Positions 16,076 through 22,511 of a DNA stretch of 64,000 nt are shown piece by piece (position 1 is the stretch's first letter; each line of letters opens with the position of its first letter). The DNA is taken from contig DATARN010000220.1 in assembly GCA_036264135.1 (NCBI GenBank), positions 22,041 through 86,040 of the forward strand, read 5' to 3'. This DNA comes from DATARN01 sp036264135. GTDB lineage: Bacteria > Actinomycetota > Acidimicrobiia > Acidimicrobiales > Palsa-688. A program made the translations under genes and the position numbers. Under the pieces are notes generated by a model, which was not told where the DNA came from, searched no databases, and was given only the letters and a program-made list of their open reading frames with translations.

Positions 16076-16662
16076 GCGACGGCGACGGGAAGAGGGTCGT
16101 ACGCCAGCGGGCCGGTGGGGCAGGCTCGGAAGTCCGGCGCGAGGAAGATCTGGAACCCGGAAGGGATCGGGTCCTTTAGGAAGAGGTGGACCGCTACGGA
16201 ATGCGCATCTCCCAGGTTGAACACCTGGTGGATGTCGTCGGGAGGCGGTGGCACGACCATCACCTGGCCGGCCGAGTAGGGGCTCCTGCCGCATTCGTGG
16301 AGACTCCCGCCGTCCAACCGGTACCGGATCTCCTCCTCCCGGCCGTGTACCAGGCCGACGAGGCCCCAGCTACCGTGGTCGTGGATCGGTACCGGCCGGG
16401 TCGGGGCGGTGATCGTGCTGAAGACGACGAACGCCGATCGCCGGGCGTGCAGGAACGTGGCGAAACCGGCGGGCGGCCGGTAGCGGCGGAGCGACTCGGG
16501 GAGCAGCTCAGCGTCGTCGAGCACCTCGCGGAGGACGGCGGCGATCTGCCCCGGCGCCGCCCCGCCGCCGGTGGCGGTGGCGGTGGCGGTGGCGTGCTCG
16601 TCGAGGATCGCGGCGGTGCGCTCGGCCAGGTGGCGAAGGGCGGGAGTGGTGGTCTCGGTCAT
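16072..16662 (-). CDS. Cysteine-dioxygenase-like cupin
   Basis: 196-residue cupin of the cysteine dioxygenase/thiol dioxygenase type. Iron-ligand candidates are the two His of VPIHDHGSWGLVG near residue 94 and the His of DDIHQVFN near 143; the first motif matches that of bacterial thiol dioxygenases. The N-terminal half is helical. ATG 16662 was chosen; 7 nt separate it from the kelch gene. Family members oxidise free cysteine or mercaptopropionate to sulfinic acids. In this operon the substrate could be a thiol on the Cys-containing RiPP or a cysteine-derived building block. That is speculative, and a housekeeping activity cannot be excluded. Confidence 0.75.
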   Translation of the reverse strand: MTETTTPALRHLAERTAAILDEHATATATATGGGAAPGQIAAVLREVLDDAELLPESLRRYRPPAGFATFLHARRSAFVVFSTITAPTRPVPIHDHGSWGLVGLVHGREEEIRYRLDGGSLHECGRSPYSAGQVMVVPPPPDDIHQVFNLGDAHSVAVHLFLKDPIPSGFQIFLAPDFRACPTGPLAYDPLPVAVA

Positions 16663-16669
16663 CGTCCTC

Positions 16670-17860
16670 CTAGCTGGGCGGGTGGAAGACCTCGGCGGTG
16701 GCGGTGTTGTGGTAGCTCGTCCCTCCCAGGGTGAAGCCGCCGGCGATGAGAACGGTGCCGTCGCCCAGCTTGACCAGCGCCGGATCGTCGTGGATGGTGC
16801 GCATGGCGCCGGTGAGCGTCCACGTCCTGGTGGAGGGGTGGTAGATCTCGGCGCTCGCCTGCTGCCCGCCGCCCGCCATGAGGAACGTGCCGTCATCGAG
16901 CAGCACGGCGCCGCCCTCCTCCCTTCCGGCGTTCATCGACGTGGTGGCCGACCAGCTGTCCGTCCTCGGGTCGTAGAGCTCGGCGGCCGCGGTGGCGGCG
17001 TGCAGGTCGGACGGGTCCTGGATGTGGCCCCCGGCGACGAGGACCAACCCCGAGCTGAGCCGCACCGATGCGTGCAGGACGCGGCCGACGTGCATCGAGG
17101 CGGCGGTGCTCCAGGCCTCGCGTGCCGGGTCGTAGATCTCCGCCGAGGCCAGCACCCGCTCCGGCTGCATCCCGACAGGCGTCGCCCGCCCACCGGTGAC
17201 GAGGATCCTCCCGTCGGCGAGGGTCGTGGCCGAATGGCCCCAGCGGGCCTGTGACATCGACGCCGCTCGCGACCAGCTACCGGTGGCCGGGTGGAAGATC
17301 TCTGCCGACGCCAGCGCCTTGCCGTCGCAACCGGTACCGCCGGCCACCAGCACGTCGCCCGAGGCCAGCACGCTGGCCGACGCCGACACCCGGCAAGTGC
17401 TCATCTCGTCGACGAACGACCACGTCCCGGCGTGAGGGTCGTAGATCTCCGCCGACGGCGTGATCACCGCGTTGTCGCCGGCGGTGCCGCCCCCCGCCAG
17501 CACCTTCCCCGAGGGCAGGAGCACGAGGTCGGCGGCGAAGCGCGGTTGGTTCATCGCCGGCGCCCGCTTCCAGGTCCCCGACGAGGGGTTGAAGATCTCG
17601 GCGCTGCGGAGGAAGAAGCTCGGGTCCTGGGTGAACTTCCCCGACAGGCTGTGGTACCCGCCGGCGAAGAGCACCGTCCCGTCGGCCAACCGCACCGCTG
17701 CGTTGCCGAGACCCGTGCCTCCTCCCTCCCGGGGTGCAGACAGGCTCGACACGGCCGTCCAGCGACCGGCGGTCGAGGCCGCCGTCGACGACGAGCAGGC
17801 CAGGCCAAACAGTGTCAGGGCGGCGACCATGGCCAAGGCGCGGTGGCGACGTCGGGTCAT
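16670..17860 (-). CDS. Kelch-repeat lipoprotein
   Basis: 396 residues. N-terminal signal with a lipobox-like LFGLAC (Cys near residue 22) predicts a lipid-anchored, extracytoplasmic protein. The rest consists of about six to seven kelch repeats of ~50 residues, each with the recurring SAEIYDP...W / LL.GKVLVAGG pattern (for example ASAEIFHPATGSWSRAASM and RILVTGG), forming a beta-propeller like the central domain of galactose oxidase. No copper-ligand set of galactose oxidase was recognised, so a binding or scaffolding role is more likely than oxidation. The ATG 17860 overlaps the formyltransferase-like stop (ATGA), tying it to the RiPP operon, where an extracellular beta-propeller is unusual. 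Confidence 0.82.
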   Translation of the reverse strand: MTRRRHRALAMVAALTLFGLACSSSTAASTAGRWTAVSSLSAPREGGGTGLGNAAVRLADGTVLFAGGYHSLSGKFTQDPSFFLRSAEIFNPSSGTWKRAPAMNQPRFAADLVLLPSGKVLAGGGTAGDNAVITPSAEIYDPHAGTWSFVDEMSTCRVSASASVLASGDVLVAGGTGCDGKALASAEIFHPATGSWSRAASMSQARWGHSATTLADGRILVTGGRATPVGMQPERVLASAEIYDPAREAWSTAASMHVGRVLHASVRLSSGLVLVAGGHIQDPSDLHAATAAAELYDPRTDSWSATTSMNAGREEGGAVLLDDGTFLMAGGGQQASAEIYHPSTRTWTLTGAMRTIHDDPALVKLGDGTVLIAGGFTLGGTSYHNTATAEVFHPPS

Positions 17861-18651
17861 GGCCGCGGCGCCGGGAGGCCCGGGCGGATCTCGGCCCGGA
17901 CCCGGTACGGGAAGGGGTCGAGGCCGAGCTGGAACTCGACGAAGGAAAAGTCGGCGCTGGTGTACGCCCGCAGGATGTCGAGGACCCGACGGACCTTCAT
18001 GGAGGCGTTGAGATCGAGCCGGCGCAAGGCCTTGCAGTCGTCCCAGGTGTGGTAGCTGGCCAGGTCCTCCTCTTGCGGCACCCCTCGCACGTCGCCCTCC
18101 CGCAAGCGGGGCCAGGCCTCGTGAAACAGCTCCAGCACCAAGTCGTCGGCGCGGGCTTCGAGGGAGTCGTAGTCGTCGGTGGGAAGCAGGGGCATCTCCC
18201 GCTGCACGATAATGGGCCCGGCGTCCACCCGCTCGCTCATGACGTGGATGGTGACGCCGGCGGGGGTCCCGTCGACCAGGGCCCACTGCAGCGGGTCGAG
18301 GCCGCGGTTGTACGGCAGGAACGAGCGGTGCACGTTGATCCAGCCCCATTCCGGCAGGGCCAGGAGGGCGGGAGGGAGGATCGGCGCAAAGCCGCAGCAG
18401 ACGCCGAGGTGGGGTCGGGCCTCCTCGAAGCGCCGCCGCGCCAAGGGGCTGGCGAAGCTGCGCCCGAGGAACACCCGGGACGGGTCGACGCCGGCGGCGG
18501 CGCGCACGGCATCGCCTCCGGGGCGCGGCGGGGTGTTGAGGCCGAGCCCCACGATCTCCGCCCCGTCGCCGGTGATGACCTCCACCAGCTTGGCCGAGAC
18601 TGGTCGATCGCCGCCGAAGAGGACCCGAAGGCCGGTGCCGGCAGCGCTCAC
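17857..18651 (-). CDS. Formyltransferase-family enzyme
   Basis: 264-residue protein of the methionyl-tRNA/GART-type formyltransferase fold that transfers a formyl group from 10-formyl-THF to an amine. The catalytic triad is present: Asn and His in WINVHRSFLPYNRG near residues 105-107 and Asp in ERVDAGPI near 143. VCCGFAPILPPALLALP precedes it. A C-terminal ~70 residues replace the tRNA-binding domain of Fmt, so the substrate is probably a sugar nucleotide amine or a peptide/amino-acid amine, not Met-tRNA. The ATG overlaps the protease gene stop (ATGA). Its place between the peptidase and tailoring genes suggests N-formylation of the product or of its sugar (inference). Confidence 0.82.
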   Translation of the reverse strand: MSAAGTGLRVLFGGDRPVSAKLVEVITGDGAEIVGLGLNTPPRPGGDAVRAAAGVDPSRVFLGRSFASPLARRRFEEARPHLGVCCGFAPILPPALLALPEWGWINVHRSFLPYNRGLDPLQWALVDGTPAGVTIHVMSERVDAGPIIVQREMPLLPTDDYDSLEARADDLVLELFHEAWPRLREGDVRGVPQEEDLASYHTWDDCKALRRLDLNASMKVRRVLDILRAYTSADFSFVEFQLGLDPFPYRVRAEIRPGLPAPRP

Positions 18652-19427
18652 CGATCCTCCGATCGCGGCCGTCCGGCCCCTGCCGGTGAGAAGCCGTGGC
18701 GGCCGTCGTCAACCAGCCTGGCGGCTGCCGCTTCCCGCCGGCGCCACTCGTCGGCGGTCACCGCCCCGCCCAGCTGGCGGAGCCAGACCCGCTGGAGCGG
18801 CTCGGCGTCGAAGCCGGCGGGCAGCGTGGCGGAGCGGTACATCGGCCAGAAGGCGTCCAGCCCGTTGTCGTCGACCAGAAAGCCGACCAGCGAGCCGGCT
18901 TCGAGGTAGAGCCGGGTGGCGAGCGAGATGCCCTCCTCGGGCGTTGGCTCGATCCGCCGGCGTGCCAGCAGCGTGGCCAGCGGCTCGAAGGTTGCGTCCT
19001 CGACGAACATCTGGGTCCAGCGGTGTGGTGTGAGGTCGTAGAACGGCCATACGTCTCCCGCCAGGCGCAGTCGTGAGTCGACGAACACCGCCAGGCCCTC
19101 GCGGAACACCGGGCTGGCCGAAGGGCCGGCGAGGGCGTGCACCAGCTCGTGGGCCAGGGCGGCGCTCACCGTCTCCGCCGTCGCCCCGACCTCGACGTGC
19201 CGGTCGCGCGTGACGGACATGTCGCTGCCGGGTCGAACGACGACGGACACTTCGTACGGGCCCGACAGGCCGAGGAATTCGCAGATGCGACGACCCCAGG
19301 CCTGGCTGCGCTGCTCGACGAAGCGGCGCAGGCGGGCCGATTCGGCGGCGGTGAGCGGGGTCGTCTCGGCCGGCGCGCAGCACACGCGCCACCGGATGTC
19401 CGCCTCGGGGGCCGGCTGCGAGCTCAT
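18648..19427 (-). CDS. Gluzincin-like HExxH protein, candidate leader peptidase
   Basis: 259-residue protein with AALAHELVHALAG (HExxH near residue 90) and a third-ligand candidate Glu in FREGLAVFVD about 20 residues later, the arrangement of gluzincin zinc peptidases (M1/M4-like, peptidase_MA superfamily). No signal peptide is seen, so it should be cytoplasmic. ATG 19427 was taken as start because it overlaps the YcaO stop (ATGA); an upstream in-frame start would add 16 residues inside YcaO. RiPP clusters need an enzyme that removes the leader and, for a two-core precursor, separates the cores. This is the only protease-like gene in the cluster, so that role is plausible but untested. Confidence 0.75.
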   Translation of the reverse strand: MSSQPAPEADIRWRVCCAPAETTPLTAAESARLRRFVEQRSQAWGRRICEFLGLSGPYEVSVVVRPGSDMSVTRDRHVEVGATAETVSAALAHELVHALAGPSASPVFREGLAVFVDSRLRLAGDVWPFYDLTPHRWTQMFVEDATFEPLATLLARRRIEPTPEEGISLATRLYLEAGSLVGFLVDDNGLDAFWPMYRSATLPAGFDAEPLQRVWLRQLGGAVTADEWRRREAAAARLVDDGRHGFSPAGAGRPRSEDR

Positions 19428-20860
19428 GACATCGGGCACGGGGCCAGGTTCAGCCGGTCCTCGCTGATGTCGGGCCATCCCATCGCCGAGGGGGCCGTCC
19501 TGACCCGGGTGGCGCCCAGGTTCGGGAACCGGGCGTCGCCGTTGATGTCGATCATCCCCGGCACCAGCACCTTGACGGTGCGCAGGCCACAGCGGGCGAC
19601 GTCTTCGGGCGTCAGGTCGACCGCCAGGACCTCCAGGCCGCGGGCGGCGAGCCGGTCGACGCAGCTCTGCAGCCCGCCCCCGACGCCGAGGCGCTCGGGT
19701 ACCGCTTCGCCGACCGCGTCCAGCCCGACCGACTCCTCCGACGAGGTCAGGAACTCGATGATCGGCGCCGTCGAGGCACTGGCATAGAAGCGGGCATGGT
19801 CCCAGATGTACCGGACGGCCGACTCGGCGAGGACCGTCGTCGCGTCACACTTCAGGCCGTCGAGGCCCGACAGCACCTGAGCCACCTCGAACAGCGCCTT
19901 GCGGGCGGCGGCCACCGGTTCGGTGCGGCAGGCGGCTCCGAACGCCGCCGCCGGCCGTCGGGGGTTCGCGCTGATCGCCTGGCAGCAGATGGTGGGGATC
20001 GACGTGTCGGTGGTGATGTCGAGGAGGACGAACTCGAAGTCGTCCAGCGTGAAGTGCCCCTGGAGCAGCGCCACGAGGTCGCCGGCCGGCGACTCGCTGG
20101 GCGTGATGCGCCGCGGAGGTCGCCGGTGGAGCCAGTGGAGCATGATGGCGTCACGCTCCACGACCTCGAGCAGGCCGGCCAAGAGCGCGGCCTCGACCGA
20201 GACGTGGCAGCTGACCCCGGTGCTGTGGACGGAGGTCGTCAGGTTGTTCGGTGGCCCGAGGCCCACCGTCGGGTAGGCGAAGACCGCCGGCACCAGGGCG
20301 AATTCCTTCCTGGTGAGCGAGTAGGCCCACGCCCAATCGATGGCGTCGTCCGGGCCGGGAAAGCGTACGCTCGGGCGGCTCCGGAGCTGGGCGTCGGTCA
20401 GGGAGCGGAACCTCTCGAGTGGGACCGCTGACCCCGCCACCTGCCGGTAGCTGCGGCGCTCGACCAACGTGGCGTCGTGGGGGAGGGCGAAGCAGTAGCG
20501 CTCCACCGCCTCGACCACCGCCTTCAGCCAGGCGTCGTCGGGATCGTCCGAGACGCCCATGCCGATGATGTCAAAGCTGGGCCGGCGTCCGCCCGCAACG
20601 CGCTTGGGGCCGCGGGCCACGAACACCGGGACGGTGGGCAACCCGGGGACCTCCGGGTAACGCCGGCACCAACGCACGACCCCGTGCCGGCCGGTGAGGC
20701 GCGTCGCCGCCCGCCGCGCCTGGTCGAGGAGGTCTCCCCCGGGCGGCGCGGTGTGGAAACCGAGGACGTCGCGGCCGGCCTGGGACGACACCTCCGCCGG
20801 CGTTGCCGACAGCGTGCTCACGCGCCCCGTCCTCCCGCTCGGCGGGCGCGCCAGAGACAT
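19424..20860 (-). CDS. YcaO-domain cyclodehydratase (azoline synthase)
   Basis: 478 residues. YcaO enzymes use ATP to activate backbone amides and convert Cys/Ser/Thr to azolines. All three ATP-binding blocks are visible: ExxER in VVEAVERYC near residue 115, SVEAALLAGLLEVVERDA near 222 and a Glu/Gln block in AARKALFEVAQ near 325. The extreme C-terminus, NLAPCPMS, is only a weak match to the PxPxP tail of many azoline-forming YcaO proteins. ATG 20860 is preferred over GTG 20875, which would fall within the upstream hairpin's flank. With the E1-like protein it should form the heterocyclase acting on the 20921-21118 precursor. It lies 60 bp behind the precursor, separated by a strong hairpin. 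Confidence 0.92.
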   Translation of the reverse strand: MSLARPPSGRTGRVSTLSATPAEVSSQAGRDVLGFHTAPPGGDLLDQARRAATRLTGRHGVVRWCRRYPEVPGLPTVPVFVARGPKRVAGGRRPSFDIIGMGVSDDPDDAWLKAVVEAVERYCFALPHDATLVERRSYRQVAGSAVPLERFRSLTDAQLRSRPSVRFPGPDDAIDWAWAYSLTRKEFALVPAVFAYPTVGLGPPNNLTTSVHSTGVSCHVSVEAALLAGLLEVVERDAIMLHWLHRRPPRRITPSESPAGDLVALLQGHFTLDDFEFVLLDITTDTSIPTICCQAISANPRRPAAAFGAACRTEPVAAARKALFEVAQVLSGLDGLKCDATTVLAESAVRYIWDHARFYASASTAPIIEFLTSSEESVGLDAVGEAVPERLGVGGGLQSCVDRLAARGLEVLAVDLTPEDVARCGLRTVKVLVPGMIDINGDARFPNLGATRVRTAPSAMGWPDISEDRLNLAPCPMS

Positions 20861-20863
20861 GAA

Positions 20864-20897
20864 ACGGCCGCCCACCAGGTACCTGGCGGGCGGCCGT
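20864..20897 (-). terminator. 17-bp-stem hairpin between precursor and YcaO (attenuator/terminator candidate)
   Basis: A near-perfect palindrome centred at 20880/20881 gives a 17-bp stem. The only DNA mismatch (20874/20887) becomes a G-U wobble in the minus-strand transcript but an A-C clash in the plus strand, so the structure favours RNA from the precursor operon. Only three T residues follow before the YcaO ATG at 20860, so it may attenuate or stabilise rather than fully terminate, letting precursor mRNA exceed enzyme mRNA. Confidence 0.75.
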
Positions 20898-20920
20898 CGT
20901 CACGACTGCAGGAAGCTGTC

Positions 20921-21118
20921 CTAGTCCTCGTCGGTGACAGCCACGCACATGGTCGAGTGGCCGGTGGTGCAGAAGCTGACCTCGTCAGCATCCCACTCGG
21001 ACTCGTCCAGGTCGGTGACAGCCACGCACATGGTCGAGTGGCCGGTGGTACAGAAGCTGACTTCGTCAGCATCCCACTCGGACTCGTCCAGAACAACAAT
21101 CTCGATGGCTTCCAACAC
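20921..21118 (-). CDS. RiPP precursor peptide with two tandem 27-residue repeats
   Basis: 65-residue peptide. After a nine-residue start (MLEAIEIVV), a 27-residue block occurs twice, followed by a terminal Glu-Asp. Each block begins with an acidic recognition-like part (LDESEWDADEV) and ends with a Cys/Ser/Thr-rich part (SFCTTGHSTMCVAVTD), so this looks like a two-core precursor with an acidic segment before each core. The two copies differ at two nucleotides, both synonymous here (Cys and Glu codons) but amino-acid-changing in the overlapping frame, which supports this frame. GGAGG lies 4 nt before GTG 21118 and 7 nt before TTG 21115, so either may be used. Each core offers two Cys, two Ser and four Thr to the YcaO, SagB and LanB enzymes. 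The class is not recognised. Confidence 0.85.
   Translation of the reverse strand: MLEAIEIVVLDESEWDADEVSFCTTGHSTMCVAVTDLDESEWDADEVSFCTTGHSTMCVAVTDED
20930..21091. repeat. 81-bp tandem duplication in the precursor gene
   Basis: Copies 20930-21010 and 21011-21091 match at 79 of 81 positions; both differences are third-position and silent in the precursor frame. The duplication is exactly 27 codons and doubles recognition segment plus core. Confidence 0.97.
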
Positions 21119-21191
21119 ATGTCCTCCCGTAGTTTATCTGGGGGCATCCCCGGTAACGGAGACCATAGGTAACATGTAGTCACCGCAGAGC
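21119..21191 (-). promoter_or_regulatory. Precursor 5' region with strong Shine-Dalgarno and direct repeat
   Basis: The 73 bp between the transposase-like stop and the precursor hold GGGAGGA at 21122-21128 (the Shine-Dalgarno) and a direct repeat GGTAAC at 21152-21157 and 21168-21173, which could bind a regulator. A weak promoter candidate (TTGAGC, ~18 bp, TACCTA on the minus strand) overlaps the 3' end of the upstream gene. No consensus promoter is certain. Confidence 0.4.
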
Positions 21192-22304
21192 TCAACTGTT
21201 TCCTGCCACAGCGCCAGCCGTATTTTTACTTGGCGCGTTCCCGTTGGGTCGCTCGGAACCGTCATACCGGTCCCGATGAAGTTCAGCTCGTTCCTGCAGG
21301 CCCGGTCCTTCGGCTGAACCGACCAGCTCAACCGTCGCCCGATAGCTGACCTCAGGATGACTTGGCCGACCCGTAACCACGAAACTGGACAATCGGTGCT
21401 CCAGCCGGCTCCATTTGAAGGTGACGGCGGGCAGGTTCCGGACGGTGGTGGCCAGGCCGCTTTCAACGGCGAAGCGGTCGAGCTCGCTTGGCCACCGCCG
21501 GCACCGTACTGGAGCCCCGTCGGGCACGACGACCAAAGCCCGGTGGGCGCCCGGGTGGCGATCACGGCCCATGGTTTCCCACCAGCGCCGCAGCGCCCGC
21601 CCAGCGAACGCGCAGGCGACCGGGTCGTCGGCCTCCACCGGACCCCAACCGGGTGCGGTGCCGAGGTCGTAGATGCTCTCGCCGGCCGCCTGCGCCACAG
21701 GACCGGTTTCTACCGCGCCTGCCTCCTCGATCGGCCGTTGGGTGATGCACACCGATACGACCGGCTCGTCGGCGCCGGCGTGGCCCTTGGCCTCCTCCGA
21801 CAGCCGGCAGAGGAAGGCGCGAGGATCAGTAGGCGTGGAGACGAGTGGTGCTCGGAGCCGATAGCCAAGGCTCTTCAGGAGCCGCCCGAGGCTGTCGGCG
21901 CTGATCCAGAAACCGAGCTTCTCGAGGGACTTGGCAAGCTGCGCCAACGACAGGTCGGTCCATCGAAAGAGTGCGGACGAACCAGCGTGGGCCGGCTCGA
22001 TCAGCCCGTCCAGTGCGTCAAGGAGCGCCGGTTGCCACTCGACGAGCTTCTTGCGGCCGCCCCCGGGTGCTCGGGCGCGTCCCGGGTATATGTCACCTCG
22101 GTCGATGTCGGCCATCCCCGCGTTGACGGTGGCGCGGCTCATGCCTGCCGCCGCCGCCACCCGCGTCAGGGTGGATCCACCCAGCATTCGGGCGGTCGCG
22201 CCCGCCAGCAGCCGGCGTTGGCGTTCGTCAAGCGCCGGCATTAGCGATTCGAAGAAGGTGGCCAGCGCGTCGGGGCCAACCGCCAGGTCGTCGTGGCAAG
22301 TCAT
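21192..22304 (-). CDS. Degenerate ISAzo13-like transposase homologue, possibly domesticated
   Basis: About 370 residues from ATG 22304 (TTG 22379 is an alternative). It is homologous along its whole length to the intact ISAzo13 transposase at 54612-55820: LDERQRRLLAGATARMLGG matches LNERQRRVVVGAMAEGMG, an HTH-like AAAAGMSRATVN follows, and KWSRLEHRL matches KWNRIEHRM. The DDE catalytic set is damaged: VISVDTKKK of the intact enzyme reads VVSVCITQR, and the second Asp block LLITADAGGS reads ALVVVPDGAP. The reading frame is nevertheless open and unbroken, and no terminal inverted repeats were seen around it. It ends 73 bp before the precursor on the same strand. This suggests retention as a DNA-binding protein, perhaps the cluster regulator; a young pseudogene is the alternative. 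Confidence 0.75.
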   Translation of the reverse strand: MTCHDDLAVGPDALATFFESLMPALDERQRRLLAGATARMLGGSTLTRVAAAAGMSRATVNAGMADIDRGDIYPGRARAPGGGRKKLVEWQPALLDALDGLIEPAHAGSSALFRWTDLSLAQLAKSLEKLGFWISADSLGRLLKSLGYRLRAPLVSTPTDPRAFLCRLSEEAKGHAGADEPVVSVCITQRPIEEAGAVETGPVAQAAGESIYDLGTAPGWGPVEADDPVACAFAGRALRRWWETMGRDRHPGAHRALVVVPDGAPVRCRRWPSELDRFAVESGLATTVRNLPAVTFKWSRLEHRLSSFVVTGRPSHPEVSYRATVELVGSAEGPGLQERAELHRDRYDGSERPNGNAPSKNTAGAVAGNS

Positions 22305-22511
22305 CCAGATCAGCTGCAGAATAAGTCGCCCGCGAGGAGCCGAACATCTGCCGAAGGAGGCAGGTTTCGGTACTGCCAAGCCCTTACGCCGATGAAAGGC
22401 GTTATTCAGCCTTGCGCGGCGCCGGGCGCTCCGCTAAAACCGGGGCCGGATGCGAGTTTGCACGCCTCTCTGCGGTGAGATGGCTCTCCTGGCAGCAACG
22501 CATTCTGCGAG

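Noticed and set aside
20818..21195. 125-codon minus-strand frame overlapping the precursor, also containing the tandem repeat
   Set aside because: The two nucleotide differences between repeats change amino acids in this frame but are silent in the 65-residue frame, and its start (ATG 21120) sits only 2 nt from the Shine-Dalgarno.
1..22304. Thiopeptide cluster with a central pyridine
   Set aside because: No [4+2] pyridine synthase-like gene was found, LanB is unsplit, and the core lacks the typical SCxxC-rich thiopeptide pattern.
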